A stretch of 47,012 nucleotides of DNA from Beggiatoa sp. (GCA_003245895.1 QKBZ01000027.1:1-47012), one strand, 5' to 3'. Shown: positions 10,080-21,911, counted from the stretch's first letter. The notes: generated by a model not told the origin, from the sequence alone. A program made the numbers and translations.

Positions 10080-10513
10080 ATTAAATCAGCCGTAGAGACT
10101 AATTTATTGTCAACCGTTGATTTCGCAGAGTATTTCCATACCCCACGTGCATTTTTGAGCAACTGAACTTCGATCAATAATTGATCACCGGGTTCTACCG
10201 GTTGTTTAAAACGTGCGTTGTCTATGCCCACCAGATAATATAAAGAATCTGCATCGGGTTGCGCTTGACTGGTTTTAAACGCCAACACGCCGGTTGCTTG
10301 TGCCATGGCTTCAATAATCAGTACCCCTGGCATCACCGGACGATGTGGAAAATGACCTTGGAAAAAAGGCTCATTAATGGTGACGTTTTTAATCGCGGTT
10401 AAAGATTCTCCCAGCGTATAGTCCAGCACCCTATCGATTAACAAAAAGGGGTAACGATGGGGAAGGTGCTGAAAAATCTGGTGAATATCCATACTATTCA
10501 TAGGTAGTCTCAT
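10052..10513 (-). CDS. fabZ: 3-hydroxyacyl-[ACP] dehydratase
   Basis: 153 residues from the ATG at 10513; ATGs at 10501 and 10492 are also possible, and the last ([15 protein letters not shown]) resembles common family starts. FabZ dehydrates beta-hydroxyacyl-ACP in fatty acid synthesis and shares a substrate pool with LpxA and LpxD. Signatures are [11 protein letters not shown] and the catalytic-site segment [16 protein letters not shown]. Its place between lpxD and lpxA is the conserved proteobacterial order. It overlaps lpxA by 28 bp. Confidence 0.96.
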   Translation of the reverse strand: MRLPMNSMDIHQIFQHLPHRYPFLLIDRVLDYTLGESLTAIKNVTINEPFFQGHFPHRPVMPGVLIIEAMAQATGVLAFKTSQAQPDADSLYYLVGIDNARFKQPVEPGDQLLIEVQLLKNARGVWKYSAKSTVDNKLVSTADLMCMKRDLPT

Positions 10514-10546
10514 ACTGCCTAGGGAGAGAAATGACAGTGTGTGTTA

Positions 10547-11572
10547 TCATTGTTGTTCCTGCTCAAGTGCTTGCAGGCGTTTGGCGAGTTCATCAAGTTG
10601 TTTAAAACGATGATAGTTGCGGTGCCATTGCTGGTTCAATTGCAAGGGAGAGCCTGATGAGTAAATGCCCGCAGCGGTGATGGATTGCAACACCACGGAG
10701 CCGCCAGTGATATGAACATTATCGACAATCTCAATATGACCGACAATGCCTACGCCACCCGCAATCATGCAGTGTTTGCCAATGTGGGTGCTGCCCGCAA
10801 TGCCAACACAGCCTGCAATCGCCGTGTGCTCGCCAATATGTACATTATGCGCAATTTGGATTTGGTTATCCAACTTAGCACCCCGACCAATCACGGTATC
10901 TTCTAATGCACCGCGATCAATTGTGGTATTGGCACCGATCTCAACGTCGTCATGAATAATGACACCGCCCAATTGTGGAATTTTAACCCACACACCACGA
11001 TCATTGGCTAAACCAAAACCATCTGCACCGATCACCGCACCAGGGTGAATCGTGACTCTATCCCCTAACTGCGTGCTTCCGCCTAAGGTAACTCGGGCGA
11101 TTAAGCGGCAATTTTGGCCAATTTTGGCTCCGGCTTGAAGAATACAACCCGCACCGATCACTGTATTGGCACCCACGCACACACCGGATTCAATCACCAC
11201 CTGTGGCCCAATGGATGCGCTAGCATCGATTTGGGCATCTTCAGCCACAACGGCACTTGGATGAATACTGGCAATGACAGGTGGTGGTGGGTTTAATACA
11301 CTGGCAGCTCGCGCATAACCTAAATAAGGATTATCCATGAGTAACACAGGCACCGTGCAGTATTGGCGATCTGAAGGTTTTAAGATCACGGCGACTGCAT
11401 GGGTGTGCTGTAACTCGGCTCGATATAATCGATTGGTAAAAAAGCTGATGTCAGTGGCAGAGGCATTTTTTAACGAAGCAATACCGGATACAAGTTGTTG
11501 ACTTGCAGCAGTGTCTTCTAAGCATGCGCCAATCTGTTCAGCCAGTTCTCCAAGGCAAATAGAAACCGTCAT
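10547..11572 (-). CDS. lpxD: UDP-3-O-(3-hydroxyacyl)glucosamine N-acyltransferase
   Basis: 341 residues. LpxD adds the second acyl chain, at N2, in lipid A synthesis. An N-terminal uridine-binding domain is followed by a long left-handed beta-helix ([14 protein letters not shown] onward) with the active-site region [16 protein letters not shown] short Gln/Glu-rich helical tail ends the protein. Length is typical. It lies 52 bases after skp and 33 bases before fabZ, within the same operon. Confidence 0.97.
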   Translation of the reverse strand: MTVSICLGELAEQIGACLEDTAASQQLVSGIASLKNASATDISFFTNRLYRAELQHTHAVAVILKPSDRQYCTVPVLLMDNPYLGYARAASVLNPPPPVIASIHPSAVVAEDAQIDASASIGPQVVIESGVCVGANTVIGAGCILQAGAKIGQNCRLIARVTLGGSTQLGDRVTIHPGAVIGADGFGLANDRGVWVKIPQLGGVIIHDDVEIGANTTIDRGALEDTVIGRGAKLDNQIQIAHNVHIGEHTAIAGCVGIAGSTHIGKHCMIAGGVGIVGHIEIVDNVHITGGSVVLQSITAAGIYSSGSPLQLNQQWHRNYHRFKQLDELAKRLQALEQEQQ

Positions 11573-11624
11573 GGATGGTTTATCTAAGAAATGGTAAAGG
11601 TATGTCCAGTCTGTGATTCAAAGC

Positions 11625-12137
11625 TTAGCGATTTAAACGTTTTAACACTTTATCAGTGATGTCTACGCGATCACTGGCCCAAACCACGCCATCGCTTAAA
11701 ATAAAGTCATACGCTTCTTCACGTGCAATATCTTGAATCACTTCAATGATTTTCTTTTGCAATTTATCTAATTCTTCATTGCGACGTAAGTTATAGTCTT
11801 CACGGAATTCGTCTTGTTCACGTTTTAAATCCCGTTTCATGGATAACACGTCACGACTAATACGGCGCTGTTCTTCTTCACTCATGATGGCACCATCACG
11901 GGATAAACGCTCTTCCATTTTTTTAATATCTTGTTGCGCACTGACGATACGGCGTTGTCTTGGCGCAAATTCTTGTTCTAACCGGCTATTCGCTGATTCT
12001 ACCTGTCTGGCAGACTCCATCACTTTGACTGGATTGACAAAACCGAGTTTAAATTCGGCCTGTGCTGTGGCGGAAAATAAACAGCAAAACAGTCCGATAG
12101 TGAGATAAAAGCGATAATTTTTCAATGGAAACTCCAT
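11625..12137 (-). CDS. skp: Periplasmic OmpH/Skp-family chaperone
   Basis: 170 residues from the ATG at 12137; an ATG at 12161 would add eight residues and neither has a clear ribosome site. Skp trimers hold unfolded outer-membrane proteins in the periplasm on the way to BamA. A signal peptide ending ATAQA precedes the mature start EFKLGFVNPVKVM, typical of OmpH. The middle is a charged coiled coil (RQRRIVSAQQDIKKMEERL onward) that forms the tentacles, and the C-terminus returns to the body (FILSDGVVWAS). It lies between bamA and lpxD as in other gammaproteobacteria. Confidence 0.95.
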   Translation of the reverse strand: MEFPLKNYRFYLTIGLFCCLFSATAQAEFKLGFVNPVKVMESARQVESANSRLEQEFAPRQRRIVSAQQDIKKMEERLSRDGAIMSEEEQRRISRDVLSMKRDLKREQDEFREDYNLRRNEELDKLQKKIIEVIQDIAREEAYDFILSDGVVWASDRVDITDKVLKRLNR

Positions 12138-12205
12138 AGTCTGCAAGCTGAAGAAAGGCATTATAAACCAACAGATTGTAAAATAAACCGTCTACTGAGG
12201 GTAGG

Positions 12206-12222
12206 GTCAGCAAATTGCTGAC
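12206..12222. promoter_or_regulatory. Palindrome between bamA and skp
   Basis: GTCAGCAA-A-TTGCTGAC is a perfect 17-bp palindrome in the gap between bamA and skp. As RNA it could fold as a 6-bp stem with a 5-base loop. No T-run follows on the minus strand, so it is not a standard terminator. It may be an operator or an RNA processing or pause site. Confidence 0.35.
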
Positions 12223-12266
12223 ACTATACCAGTTTTTTATGTGATCAAGCGTAATGACTGTATCGC

Positions 12267-14585
12267 TTAAAAGGTCGTCCCAATCGAGAACTGAAAGCGC
12301 TGTGTCTCGTCAAATTCTTGATCATTGATAGGTTGCGCTAAGCTAAAGGTCAGCAAACCTAACGGTGATACCCAAATAGCAGATAAACCGGCTGAATAAC
12401 GTAAATCAGAGGTGTCAAAATCATCAATAGAATTGTACACATTCCCCGCATCAACAAAGGCGGATAAACGGAATGATTTTAGATTTTCTGCAAACGGCAC
12501 CGGTAAAATAATTTCTGCATTGGCGACTACTTTGAAATTGCCCCCGAATGGGCGACCTAAGGAGTCTTTAGGCCCTAAGGTGTTATCCTCATAGCCACGC
12601 ACACTGCGCGCGCCCCCTGCGGTGTAGTTTTCAAAGAATGGCAAGCTATTAGTGTCACCATAGCCATCACCATAAGCCACTTCACCTTCTAACAATAAGG
12701 TGTAATCTTGTGCCAATGGATATAACCATTGATGCCGGTAGTTGATTTTGTAATAACTCAAATCACTGAAGGGTAAAGCGATTTCCGCACCAAATGATTG
12801 CATCATACCACTATCAGGCAATAAGGATCGGTTGCGGGTATCGCGCGCCCAACTGGCAGTTAAACGGTATGAGTTATAATTGTCGCCATTTGCATCAATA
12901 AAATCAAAAATTTCTTGCGCACTTTCGCTAGTGGTTTTTAACTTCGTGTTGTCAAAGTTACCGCCTAAGCGAATGCTGTTATATTCACTGATCGGAATGC
13001 CATACACTACGCCCGTGCCATACACATCTGTGGTGTAGCGGCTTAAGTTAGCTTCTTCCGCATCCGTGGTGCGATAAAACATATTAAAGCCACGGCTTAC
13101 CCCATCAATATCGATATAGGGGTTAAAGTAAGACAAGCTGTAAACTGTGTTTACTTGGCTGTTATTAAAAGCAAAGCCAACCCGTTTACCAGAACCTAAG
13201 AAGTTATCTTGTTGAATGCTGGCGTTAAATAAAATGCCTTGGCTTTGCGAGAAGCCAACACCTGCCATTAAGTTGCCAGAAGGACGTTCAACCACTGAAT
13301 AGTTAATGTCCACTAAGTCACTGTGATTAGGCACTAATGGGGTTTCAACAGTGACATTGTCAAAGTAGTTCAAACGCTCTAAGCGTTCTTGTGAGCGTTT
13401 CACATCTTTAGTTGAAATCCACGCTGATTCCATTTGCCGCATTTCACGCCGCAATACTTCGTCACGGGTACGTGTGTTACCGGAGAAGTTAATATTGCGC
13501 ACGTAAACCCGTTTACCTGGATCGATAAAGAAGCTTAAAGCAACGGTTTTTTGCTCTGCATCTACTTCTGGCACAGGGTTTACATTGGCAAAAGCATAAC
13601 CGTCGTCACCAATGCGATCTAAAATCGCTTCGGTGCTAGCAGAGACTGATTTGCGCGAAAATACATCACCATTTTTTACGGTTAACAGTGCATTCAGTTC
13701 ATCTTCTGGCGCAATCAAATTGCCCACTAAGCGCACACCCGAAACCGTGTATTGCTCACCTTCTGTCATGTTAATGGTGATATACACTTGTTTGCGATCA
13801 GGGGTTAAGGATACTTGCGTTGAGTCAACGCTGAAGTTGACATAGCCGCGATCTAAATAATACGAACGTAAGATTTCTAAATCACCGGCTAATTTTTGTC
13901 GGGCATATTGATTGTCGTTGGTAATGAAGGAGAACCAACCACCGGTACTTAACTGCATTTCTGACAATAAATCATCGTCTTCAAAAGCATGATTGCCGAC
14001 GAAATTAATTTGTTTAATGCGTGCCACCACACCTTCAGAAATATCAATTTGAATCGCAACCCGATTGCGATCTAAAGGCGTGACAGTTGACTCAATGCTG
14101 ACCCCGTATTTACCAAGGCCGAAATATTGACGTTGTAGCTCTTGCTCTACCCGATCTAATAACGAGCGGTCAAACACACGACCTTCAGCAAAACCGATGC
14201 TACGCAAGGCGTTTTTTAAGTCCTCGGTATCAATATCGCTATTGCCTTTAAAATCGATCACTGAAATAGCAGGACGTTCGTCTAAACGCACCACTAACAC
14301 ATTGCCATCGCGCAATAATTGCACGTCTTGGAATAAGCCCGTTTTAAACAAGCCAGTAATGGCTTGCGCAGATTTATCTGCGTCAAAGCGTTCGCCCGTA
14401 TTCACTGGCAAATAGTTAAAGACCGTACCCGGCGAATTACGACGTAAGCCTTCTAAACGAATATCCTCAACGATAAACGAGCTAAACGCGCTAGCCAATG
14501 AAAGATGGCATAAGAGTACACCTGCGACCAGCCAACGTGCGTGTGTTGTAACAGGTCGTTGAGAAAAACGATGATATGCTGCCAT
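12267..14585 (-). CDS. bamA: Outer-membrane protein assembly factor BamA
   Basis: 772 residues from the ATG at 14585, chosen because a signal peptide follows at once (hydrophobic [15 protein letters not shown]) and because upstream starts would overlap rseP. BamA inserts beta-barrel proteins into the outer membrane. Five POTRA domains can be followed from [13 protein letters not shown] to about residue 400, then a 16-strand barrel. The conserved barrel-lumen motif appears as [14 protein letters not shown], and the protein ends in a terminal Phe (FSIGTTF), the outer-membrane signature. Family-typical length and operon place, 34 bases after rseP. Confidence 0.97.
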   Translation of the reverse strand: MAAYHRFSQRPVTTHARWLVAGVLLCHLSLASAFSSFIVEDIRLEGLRRNSPGTVFNYLPVNTGERFDADKSAQAITGLFKTGLFQDVQLLRDGNVLVVRLDERPAISVIDFKGNSDIDTEDLKNALRSIGFAEGRVFDRSLLDRVEQELQRQYFGLGKYGVSIESTVTPLDRNRVAIQIDISEGVVARIKQINFVGNHAFEDDDLLSEMQLSTGGWFSFITNDNQYARQKLAGDLEILRSYYLDRGYVNFSVDSTQVSLTPDRKQVYITINMTEGEQYTVSGVRLVGNLIAPEDELNALLTVKNGDVFSRKSVSASTEAILDRIGDDGYAFANVNPVPEVDAEQKTVALSFFIDPGKRVYVRNINFSGNTRTRDEVLRREMRQMESAWISTKDVKRSQERLERLNYFDNVTVETPLVPNHSDLVDINYSVVERPSGNLMAGVGFSQSQGILFNASIQQDNFLGSGKRVGFAFNNSQVNTVYSLSYFNPYIDIDGVSRGFNMFYRTTDAEEANLSRYTTDVYGTGVVYGIPISEYNSIRLGGNFDNTKLKTTSESAQEIFDFIDANGDNYNSYRLTASWARDTRNRSLLPDSGMMQSFGAEIALPFSDLSYYKINYRHQWLYPLAQDYTLLLEGEVAYGDGYGDTNSLPFFENYTAGGARSVRGYEDNTLGPKDSLGRPFGGNFKVVANAEIILPVPFAENLKSFRLSAFVDAGNVYNSIDDFDTSDLRYSAGLSAIWVSPLGLLTFSLAQPINDQEFDETQRFQFSIGTTF

Positions 14586-14619
14586 TATTCGTCCATGCCT
14601 CAGGCATATTGCTGGATGA

Positions 14620-15972
14620 TTAACTAAATAAACGGTCGATGTCATTGAAAATGGCAAGCCCCATCAAGGCTAACACCAAGACTAAACCAATTTTTTGCAG
14701 TAAGAGTTGCGTCGCTTCCGTGACGGGGCCGCCTTTAATCCACTCCATTGCGTATAGCAATAAGTGACCGCCATCTAATAAAGGCACCGGCATTAAATTA
14801 ATAATGCCTAAACTCAAACTGACTAAACCGAGAAAGAATAAAAAGGCGGTGGGGCCGCTTTGTGCCGAATGACCGGCATATTGCGCAATAGTCAAAGGGC
14901 CGCTGATATTGCTGTGTGACAGTTGCAAAGTGAGCATTTTACCCATTACGCGCAAGGTTAACACGGTAAGTTCCCATGTTTTAGTCACACCTAAAGCCAA
15001 AGCGGTAAAAGGATCATAACGCTCTGTGACAAAATACTGGTCTGGAATCTGGGTATCAAATGGCATTACCCCAACGCGGCCTTCGCCTTGCTCATTGGCT
15101 TCTGGGGTAATGTTCAGGCTTGACACGTCCATGTCACGTTGCAAACGGACACGCATCACTTGATTAGGATGCTGCGTGATATAGTCTGCCCATGCCCGCC
15201 AGTCTTTAACCGGCTGTTCATCGACATGGGTGATTAAGTCGCCGCGTTGTAGACCATCACGAGCAGCGGGACTGCCTTCGACTACAGTGCCAATTTTTGC
15301 TGGAATATCAGGAAAATAAGGTTGTAAGCCAATAGCTTGGAAAAACTGACCTTGTCCAACATCGTCTAAGGTTAAATGACGCAAGTCTAAATTTAAGGTT
15401 TGTTCGCGTTGTTGTGGGTCTAAAACATGAAACTGGATGATTTCTTGATCTAAGATGCGTGGCAAGGTGGCTTGAATCACACTTTGCCAGCGTGCCACTT
15501 GCTCATCATCAATGGCAACAATTTGCTGCCCTTGGCGAAAACCTGCACGGTCTGCCAAGCTATCGGGCACAATATCCCCTACCATTGCCTTCATACCCGA
15601 AATGCCAATCATATACATAATGGCATAGGCAAGGATGGCGAAAATAAAATTAAACAACGGCCCTGCCACTACGATGGCGGAGCGTACCGCTAAACTTTGG
15701 CGGTTAAAGGCGCGGTGTTGTTCTTCAGGGGCAACTTCACCTTCTTGCTCGTCTAACATCTTGACATAGCCGCCCAAGGGAATCGCTGCCAAGACAAATT
15801 CGGTTTGATCTGCGCCCCAACGTTGTGACCATAAAGGTTGTCCAAAGCCGACCGAAAAACGCAGAATTTTCACCCCTAAACGGCGGGCGACCCAGTAATG
15901 ACCAAATTCATGCACCGTGACTAAGATGCCGACGGCGGCGATAAAAGCAAGAACGGTATACAGTAAAGACAT
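14620..15972 (-). CDS. rseP: Site-2 intramembrane metalloprotease
   Basis: 450 residues. RseP cuts membrane-spanning substrates, classically the anti-sigma factor RseA in the sigma-E envelope stress response. The zinc site [11 protein letters not shown] lies in the first membrane helix, the second metal-binding motif is [10 protein letters not shown] in the C-terminal membrane part, and two PDZ domains lie between them (around [14 protein letters not shown] and [14 protein letters not shown]). Length matches the E. coli protein (450). Its start codon shares one base with the dxr stop, so the two are coupled. Confidence 0.97.
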   Translation of the reverse strand: MSLLYTVLAFIAAVGILVTVHEFGHYWVARRLGVKILRFSVGFGQPLWSQRWGADQTEFVLAAIPLGGYVKMLDEQEGEVAPEEQHRAFNRQSLAVRSAIVVAGPLFNFIFAILAYAIMYMIGISGMKAMVGDIVPDSLADRAGFRQGQQIVAIDDEQVARWQSVIQATLPRILDQEIIQFHVLDPQQREQTLNLDLRHLTLDDVGQGQFFQAIGLQPYFPDIPAKIGTVVEGSPAARDGLQRGDLITHVDEQPVKDWRAWADYITQHPNQVMRVRLQRDMDVSSLNITPEANEQGEGRVGVMPFDTQIPDQYFVTERYDPFTALALGVTKTWELTVLTLRVMGKMLTLQLSHSNISGPLTIAQYAGHSAQSGPTAFLFFLGLVSLSLGIINLMPVPLLDGGHLLLYAMEWIKGGPVTEATQLLLQKIGLVLVLALMGLAIFNDIDRLFS

Positions 15973-17162
15973 TAGTGTTGTGCCACAATTTCTGTTGCTA
16001 GCAGACGTGCCTTCGCATCGTCTTCTAAAATGGTTTCAAGTTGCACCACTGGACGTCCTGTCAACTGGCTTAAGGTACGTTCTATCACATCGGGAATAGC
16101 AGTAAATTTTAACTGCCCATCTAAGAACGCAGCCACCGCTATTTCATTGGCGGCATTTAAAATCGTGGTACTGGTTCCGCCTGCGGCCATCGCTTCATAG
16201 GCTAAGCGCAAACAGGGAAAACGCTGCCAATCCGCTGCTTCAAATTCTAGCTTAGCGGTTTGCACTAAGTCCAATGGGCTAACACCGGCACTCATGCGTT
16301 CAGGCCATGCGAGCGCATAGGCAATGGGCGTGCGCATATCAGGATTACCTAATTGCGCTAATACAGAACCATCGACGTATTCCACCATGGAATGAATTAC
16401 GCTTTGTGGGTGCAACACCACATCCACTTGTTGGGGCGAGGCGTTAAATAACCAACAGGCTTCAATGACTTCTAAGCCTTTATTCATCATGGTAGCGGAA
16501 TCGACCGAGATTTTACGCCCCATTTTCCAATTCGGATGCGCACAAGCTTGGTCAGGCGTGACATCGTGCAAAGCATCGATTGGATAAGTGCGGAAAGGGC
16601 CACCGGAGGCGGTGAGCAAAATACGGCGTATGCCTTGGCTTGCCAATTCGCTGACGGCTTGGCCGTCAAATTTGGCAGGTGGCAAACATTGGAACACGGC
16701 ATTGTGTTCGCTGTCGATGGGCAATAATTCCGCGCCTTGTTGTTGCACTGCTGCCATAAATAAAGCGCCGGACATGACAAGGGCTTCTTTATTGGCAAGC
16801 AAGACCCGTTTACCAGCTTCGGCAGCGGCTAAGGTGGGTAATAAGCCAGCAGCTCCAACAATGGCAGCCATCACCATATCGACTTCAGGTAATTTGGCGA
16901 CAGTGATTAAGCCTTCTGTGCCGGATAACACTTCGATTTCAGGCGCGACGGATTTTAACTTGGCTTGCAATTGCTCGGCGGCATCTGTTTTAACCATCAC
17001 GGCATAACGCGGGCGCCACGTGAGACATTGTTGATATAAACGCTCGACGTTTTCATGCGCGGTGAGTGCCACCACCTGAAACCGATCTCGGTGCTGACTA
17101 ATCACATCTAAGGTATTCAGGCCAATGGTACCCGTGGCACCGAGAATGGTAATTCCAGTCAA
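15972..17162 (-). CDS. dxr: 1-deoxy-D-xylulose 5-phosphate reductoisomerase
   Basis: 396 residues. Dxr makes MEP from DXP with NADPH, the committed step of the non-mevalonate isoprenoid pathway that feeds undecaprenol made by UppS next door. NADPH-binding start [17 protein letters not shown]; metal and substrate region [15 protein letters not shown]; the [10 protein letters not shown] loop; and the [19 protein letters not shown] block, all intact. It overlaps cdsA by 4 bp (ATGA). Confidence 0.97.
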   Translation of the reverse strand: MTGITILGATGTIGLNTLDVISQHRDRFQVVALTAHENVERLYQQCLTWRPRYAVMVKTDAAEQLQAKLKSVAPEIEVLSGTEGLITVAKLPEVDMVMAAIVGAAGLLPTLAAAEAGKRVLLANKEALVMSGALFMAAVQQQGAELLPIDSEHNAVFQCLPPAKFDGQAVSELASQGIRRILLTASGGPFRTYPIDALHDVTPDQACAHPNWKMGRKISVDSATMMNKGLEVIEACWLFNASPQQVDVVLHPQSVIHSMVEYVDGSVLAQLGNPDMRTPIAYALAWPERMSAGVSPLDLVQTAKLEFEAADWQRFPCLRLAYEAMAAGGTSTTILNAANEIAVAAFLDGQLKFTAIPDVIERTLSQLTGRPVVQLETILEDDAKARLLATEIVAQH

Positions 17163-17986
17163 GAGAGACTTCCCAATACAAGTAAACCGGCTAAGAAAAA
17201 CGGAGCAGCCGAGGTTAAGCTGTCAATGCGATCTAAGATGCCGCCATGTCCCGGTAAAATATGGCTGCTGTCTTTAACGTTCATTTTACGTTTGAACAAG
17301 CTTTCAAGTAAATCGCCTAAAATCGAGATTAACACGGTGCCAAAACACAGCAATAAAAAGCTAAACACGGTGGACAACGACCAGACATGCCACGCGCCTG
17401 CAAACAATACGCTGGCTAATAAACTGGCCACTAAGGCACCTAACACGCCTTCCCATGTTTTACCTGGGCTGACTTGATCTGCGAGCTTGTGTCGTCCCCA
17501 GAGGCGACCAGCGGCATAAGCACCACTGTCAGCGACCCAAATTAACACAAATAAAAACAGTACCCAAGTACCGCCATATTGTGCATGTAATTGAAATAAG
17601 GCTAACCATGAGGGGGCTAAAATTAACCAGCCTAAACCGGCGCGTAAACGCGCTGAATGGGGTAACACATCACGATGGCGTTGATAAGATACCACCCAAT
17701 ATATCGCCACACACCACCACGTTAAGCCCAGTGCAAGCACGGTCGCGGTGAGTGTTGGCCATACAGCCTGTGCACCATATAACACGGCTAAACTGACAGC
17801 CATGACTGCGGCATAGCCCCAACGCTGTTGAGCCGTTTGCCAACCGCATAAAGCAGCCCACTCCCATGCAGCAATCGTCACCACGCTGCCTAACAATACC
17901 GCAAAAGCAGCGGGGGGCAGCCATAGAATACTGCCTATCATTAGGGGAATTAAGACGGCGGCGGTTAATAAGCGTTGTTTAAGCAT
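17159..17986 (-). CDS. cdsA: Phosphatidate cytidylyltransferase
   Basis: 275 residues, with about eight membrane helices by eye. CdsA makes CDP-diacylglycerol, the precursor of all the cell's phospholipids. The family signature near the C-terminus is complete: [13 protein letters not shown] followed by [15 protein letters not shown]. It begins 8 bp inside the uppS end and ends 4 bp inside dxr, in the usual order uppS-cdsA-dxr. Confidence 0.96.
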   Translation of the reverse strand: MLKQRLLTAAVLIPLMIGSILWLPPAAFAVLLGSVVTIAAWEWAALCGWQTAQQRWGYAAVMAVSLAVLYGAQAVWPTLTATVLALGLTWWCVAIYWVVSYQRHRDVLPHSARLRAGLGWLILAPSWLALFQLHAQYGGTWVLFLFVLIWVADSGAYAAGRLWGRHKLADQVSPGKTWEGVLGALVASLLASVLFAGAWHVWSLSTVFSFLLLCFGTVLISILGDLLESLFKRKMNVKDSSHILPGHGGILDRIDSLTSAAPFFLAGLLVLGSLS

Positions 17987-18716
17987 TGCCTTCTACCTGA
18001 TCACCCGTGCGCCCAAAGCGGCGTTGTCGTGAAGCAAACCATGCAATGGCACGGTCTAATTCAGTTTCATTAAAATCTGGCCATAACACATCGGTGAAAA
18101 ATAACTCAGTATAAGCCAATTGCCACAGCAAAAAGTTACTAATACGTTGTTCGCCACCAGTACGGATAAATAAATCAGGGTTAGGCAAATCAGCCAATGA
18201 AAGATGTGAGGCAATCTGCTGGCAATCAATATCACTGCTTTTCAATTGGCCTTGTGCGACTTGTTCAGCCAATTTTTGCACAGACTGTGCGATGTCCCAA
18301 TGACCGCCATAATTGGCTGCAATCACTAGGCGTAAACCTTGATTGTGTTGGGTTAATTGCTCAGACTCTTGCAAAATAGCTTGTAATTCGGGCGCGAACG
18401 CACTGCGCTCTCCAATGACTTGCAAGCGCACGTTATTACGGTGTAAGGCTTTGGTTTCGCGTTTTAATGCAGTCATAAACAACTGCATTAATAAGCTGAC
18501 TTCTTGTTCAGGGCGTTGCCAATTTTCGCTGCTAAAAGCGAATAAGGTCAGCACTTCAACGCCTAATTCACCGCACCGATTGACCGTGCGACGCACAGAA
18601 TCCACACCTGAACGGTGTCCGGCATGACGAGGTAAAAAACGTTTTTTGGCCCAACGACCATTACCATCCATAATGATAGCAATATGGCGCGGCAAGCAGG
18701 CGTGCGGAGCAGTCAT
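17979..18716 (-). CDS. uppS: Undecaprenyl diphosphate synthase (cis-prenyltransferase)
   Basis: 245 residues from the ATG at 18716; a TTG at 18731 is less likely. UppS condenses eight IPP units onto FPP to give C55-PP, the lipid carrier for peptidoglycan and O-antigen; UppP at 42.7-43.5 kb recycles the same lipid. Signatures: HIAIIMDGNGRWAKKR with the catalytic Asp, the FSSENWQRP segment, and the C-terminal LFIRTGGEQRISNFLLWQ. Confidence 0.97.
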   Translation of the reverse strand: MTAPHACLPRHIAIIMDGNGRWAKKRFLPRHAGHRSGVDSVRRTVNRCGELGVEVLTLFAFSSENWQRPEQEVSLLMQLFMTALKRETKALHRNNVRLQVIGERSAFAPELQAILQESEQLTQHNQGLRLVIAANYGGHWDIAQSVQKLAEQVAQGQLKSSDIDCQQIASHLSLADLPNPDLFIRTGGEQRISNFLLWQLAYTELFFTDVLWPDFNETELDRAIAWFASRQRRFGRTGDQVEGNA

Positions 18717-18760
18717 GAATACAGGCGACAACTTATAAGCGTTGAGAAAGGCGGAAGTGG

Positions 18761-19327
18761 TTACACTTCCATTAATTCGGCTTCTTTTTCTGTCAGAGCT
18801 TCGTCTACTTTTGCAACATATTTATCCGTTAATTTTTGGATAATGTCTTCTGCCCGTCGCTCATCATCTTCCGAAATTTCTTTGTCTTTGACTAAGTTTT
18901 TCAAATCATGATTCGCATCACGGCGAATGTTGCGAATAGCAACCCGTGCGGCTTCAGTTTCGTGTTTAACCACTTTTACTAAGTCACGGCGACGCTCTTC
19001 AGTCATCGGTGGCAAAGGCACACGTAAAGTATCACCTAAACTGGTTGGATTTAAGCCTAAATCAGAGTCCCGAATGGCTTTTTCCAATTTGCCAGTCATG
19101 TTTTTTTCCCACGGTGTCACCCCTAAGGTGCGAATATCTAATACCGTGACATTGGCCACTTGATTGATTGGCACTTCAGAACCGTAATAGTCGATTCTCA
19201 CATGATCTAACAAGCTGGTGTGCGCACGACCGGTGCGGATTTTGACAAATTCAGCTTTTAAGGCTTCGACGCTTTTATTCATTCTGTCTTCAGCGTCTTT
19301 TTTAATGAGTTCAATCATTTCACTCAT
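18761..19327 (-). CDS. frr: Ribosome recycling factor
   Basis: 188 residues (usual ~185). RRF splits post-termination ribosomes together with EF-G. Signatures: N-terminal [20 protein letters not shown], the DPxx-type region diverged to [20 protein letters not shown], and the C-terminal helix bundle with [13 protein letters not shown]. It starts seven bases after the pyrH stop and is part of the rpsB-tsf-pyrH-frr set. Confidence 0.97.
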   Translation of the reverse strand: MSEMIELIKKDAEDRMNKSVEALKAEFVKIRTGRAHTSLLDHVRIDYYGSEVPINQVANVTVLDIRTLGVTPWEKNMTGKLEKAIRDSDLGLNPTSLGDTLRVPLPPMTEERRRDLVKVVKHETEAARVAIRNIRRDANHDLKNLVKDKEISEDDERRAEDIIQKLTDKYVAKVDEALTEKEAELMEV

Positions 19328-19334
19328 GGTGGTG

Positions 19335-20063
19335 TTATCCTTCGTTATGAATTAACGTTCCTTCATCTTGACCACAAATCGCTTGTAATAAAGCACCCGA
19401 TTTGCCCATATCTAACACGCGCAAAGGCATATTGTGATCCCGACATAACACCACAGCAGTGGTATCCATCACCCCTAACTGCCGTGCCAACACTTCGTTA
19501 TAGCTCAAACGACTAAAACGCACTGCGTCAGGGTTGGCAACGGGATCAGCCGCATATACCCCATCCACTTTAGTGGCTTTAATCATCAAATCAGCATTGA
19601 TTTCGATAGCGCGTAAACTGGCAGCGGAATCAGTGGTAAAAAACGGGTTACCCGTACCTGCGGCAAATAAGACAACGCGCCCTTTTTCTAAATGGCTAAT
19701 GGCACGGCGACGAATATAGTCTTCACACACGGCATCAATCCGAATCGCAGACATTACTCGTGCATGCACATCCGCTTTTTGCAAGGCATCTTGCATTGCT
19801 AAAGCGTTCATGACCGTGGCTAACATGCCCATGTAATCAGCGGAGACGCGATCAATACCGGAGGCGGTTAAACCCGCCCCCCGAAAAATATTACCCCCAC
19901 CGATCACCAAACCGATCTGTACACCCAGTTGCGCGATTTCTCGTATTTCACTCGCCATGCGAGCCAGCACTTGCGGATCAATGCCATAGCTTGTATTGCC
20001 CATTAAGGCTTCGCCACTTAGTTTTAGCAGCACTCGACGATAAGCAGGGGTAAAGTCTGTCAT
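19335..20063 (-). CDS. pyrH: UMP kinase
   Basis: 242 residues. PyrH phosphorylates UMP to UDP and is a hexameric amino-acid-kinase-fold enzyme, allosterically controlled in bacteria. Signatures: [13 protein letters not shown], the glycine-rich [12 protein letters not shown], and the UMP-binding region [14 protein letters not shown]. It starts two bases after the tsf stop. Confidence 0.97.
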   Translation of the reverse strand: MTDFTPAYRRVLLKLSGEALMGNTSYGIDPQVLARMASEIREIAQLGVQIGLVIGGGNIFRGAGLTASGIDRVSADYMGMLATVMNALAMQDALQKADVHARVMSAIRIDAVCEDYIRRRAISHLEKGRVVLFAAGTGNPFFTTDSAASLRAIEINADLMIKATKVDGVYAADPVANPDAVRFSRLSYNEVLARQLGVMDTTAVVLCRDHNMPLRVLDMGKSGALLQAICGQDEGTLIHNEG

Positions 20064-20065
20064 AA

Positions 20066-20941
20066 TCAGGCGTGTCCTTTAACCTGTTGCATGACTTCGT
20101 CGGCGAAGTTTTCGGTTTTTTTCTCGATCCCTTCACCCACTTCAAAGCGTTCAAAGCTGACCACAGTCGCATTGCTCGCTTTTAATAATTTCTCAATGGT
20201 TTGGTCAGGGTCTTTCACGAACGCTTGACCTAATAAAGTGATCTCTTTGAGATATTTGTTCACTTTACCTTCAACCATTTTTTCTAAAATTTCAGCAGGT
20301 TTACCGCTTTCTGCTGCTTGTGCCATGAAAATTTCTTTTTCTTTGGCAATCGTTTCAGCAGGTACTTGCTCTGCGCTGACGCATAATGGACGGCTTGCCG
20401 CGATGTGCATAGCGATGTCTTTGGCTAAGGCTTCGTCGCCGCCTTGCATTTTCACTAATACGCCGATACGCGTGCCGTGTAAGTAAACACCAACTACGCC
20501 ACCATCCGCTGGTACTAAAGAAAAACGACGCACGCTGATATTTTCGCCGATTTTAGCAATCATATCACCGCGAACTTCTTCAACCGTTTTGCCTTGTAAG
20601 CCGCTGGCCATTAAGTCTTCTAAGCTAGCAGGGGCTTGTTCTAATACATGGTTTACGATAGTGGTGCAGAAACCTTGGAAATCGTCGCCTTTAGACACGA
20701 AGTCAGTTTCGCAGTTCACTTCAACCATTGCCGCGCTGCTACCATTCGATTGCACCACGACTAAACCTTCCGCAGCGATACGGCCTGCTTTCTTCGCGGC
20801 TTTGGCTTGCCCTGATTTGCGCATGGCTTCAATGGCCGCTTCGATGTCTCCATTACTGTCAACTAATGCTTTTTTGCATTCCATCATGCCAGCACCAGTG
20901 CGCTCGCGCAGCTCTTTAACCATTGCTGCCGTAATAGCCAT
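20066..20941 (-). CDS. tsf: Elongation factor Ts
   Basis: 291 residues. EF-Ts exchanges GDP for GTP on EF-Tu. The N-terminal UBA-like domain ([19 protein letters not shown]) is followed by the EF-Tu contact motif [10 protein letters not shown] and two core subdomains. Length is normal (E. coli 283). A 169-bp gap with a strong stem-loop separates it from rpsB. Confidence 0.97.
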   Translation of the reverse strand: MAITAAMVKELRERTGAGMMECKKALVDSNGDIEAAIEAMRKSGQAKAAKKAGRIAAEGLVVVQSNGSSAAMVEVNCETDFVSKGDDFQGFCTTIVNHVLEQAPASLEDLMASGLQGKTVEEVRGDMIAKIGENISVRRFSLVPADGGVVGVYLHGTRIGVLVKMQGGDEALAKDIAMHIAASRPLCVSAEQVPAETIAKEKEIFMAQAAESGKPAEILEKMVEGKVNKYLKEITLLGQAFVKDPDQTIEKLLKASNATVVSFERFEVGEGIEKKTENFADEVMQQVKGHA

Positions 20942-21004
20942 AATTTCTCAACCTCTTGTTTATCAAAAATGCGGTGTGTGGTTGTAAAACTTGTCTCAAT
21001 AAGA

Positions 21005-21087
21005 TGCCGGTGTATTGGTGCAATCAACGCTCACATGCGGTTTAGCATGTGCAAAACCTATTGATTGTATATCGCCTTACACCGGCA
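21005..21087 (-). promoter_or_regulatory. Stem-loop between rpsB and tsf
   Basis: Perfect 10-bp arms TGCCGGTGTA (21005-21014) and TACACCGGCA (21078-21087) enclose an inner hairpin with arms CACATGC (21032-21038) and GCATGTG (21045-21051). In the transcript it sits between the rpsB stop and the tsf start. No long T-run follows, so read-through with partial attenuation or mRNA processing is more likely than full termination. Confidence 0.5.
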
Positions 21088-21110
21088 AGAATTGATGATA
21101 AAACGACAGT

Positions 21111-21911
21111 TTAGTTTACAGAAGGTGCGTCTGTGCTTGCACCTTCATCTGCCGCAGTCTCAGCAGACGCTCCAGCACTGGCTTCTTCGTCTACTTCAAC
21201 AAAATCATCTTCTTCACTTGGAATTTGGCTTGCTTGTTTGCCTTCATTGATGGCTTCGGCAACACCGTTCACGTATAAAGTCACAGCACGGATCGCATCG
21301 TCATTACCAGGAATAACGTAATCCACGTTTAATGGAGAGTTGTTAGTATCAACTACACCAATCACTGGAATGCCTAATTTAACTGCTTCTTGTACTGCGA
21401 TTTTCTCATGACCCACGTCAATGATGAATAACGCATCAGGTAAGCCGTTCATGTCTTTAATACCGCCTAAGCTGCGTTCTAATTTTTCCAGCTCACGGCT
21501 ACGTGACAGGGCTTCTTTCTTGGTTAACAAGTTCCAAGTCCCATCTGCCATTTCGGCTTCTAAGTCTTTCAGACGTTTGATAGAAGCACGAATGGTTTTG
21601 AAGTTCGTTAACATGCCACCCAACCAGCGACGGTTGACATAAGGCATACCGCATTGTGCTGCGGCTTGTTTAATTGGCTCTTGTGCGGAACGCTTGGTAC
21701 CCACGAATAACACCGAACCTTTACGAGAGGCTAATTTGCCCATAAAGTTCAATGCCTCATTATACATAGGCAGAGTACTTTCAAGGTTGATGATATGGAT
21801 TTTGTTACGTTCACCGAAAATAAACGGTGACATTTGCGGGTTCCAAAAACGTGTTTGGTGACCAAAGTGAACGCCCGCTTCCAGCATTTGACGCATGGAT
21901 ACATTTGCCAT
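21111..21911 (-). CDS. rpsB: 30S ribosomal protein S2
   Basis: 266 residues from the ATG at 21911 ([19 protein letters not shown]), the standard S2 start; the frame stays open for 23 more codons upstream. An acgGAG sequence lies about ten bases before the ATG. S2 binds the small subunit late and is needed for S1. The full family is present through [20 protein letters not shown]. The C-terminal tail is unusually long, acidic and Ala/Ser-rich ([15 protein letters not shown] onward). First gene of the minus-strand cluster, divergent from map. Confidence 0.97.
   Translation of the reverse strand: MANVSMRQMLEAGVHFGHQTRFWNPQMSPFIFGERNKIHIINLESTLPMYNEALNFMGKLASRKGSVLFVGTKRSAQEPIKQAAAQCGMPYVNRRWLGGMLTNFKTIRASIKRLKDLEAEMADGTWNLLTKKEALSRSRELEKLERSLGGIKDMNGLPDALFIIDVGHEKIAVQEAVKLGIPVIGVVDTNNSPLNVDYVIPGNDDAIRAVTLYVNGVAEAINEGKQASQIPSEEDDFVEVDEEASAGASAETAADEGASTDAPSVN

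Noticed and set aside
16588-17007. A 139-codon reading frame opposite dxr
   Set aside because: dxr is fully conserved on the other strand; the antisense frame has no start signal or family features.
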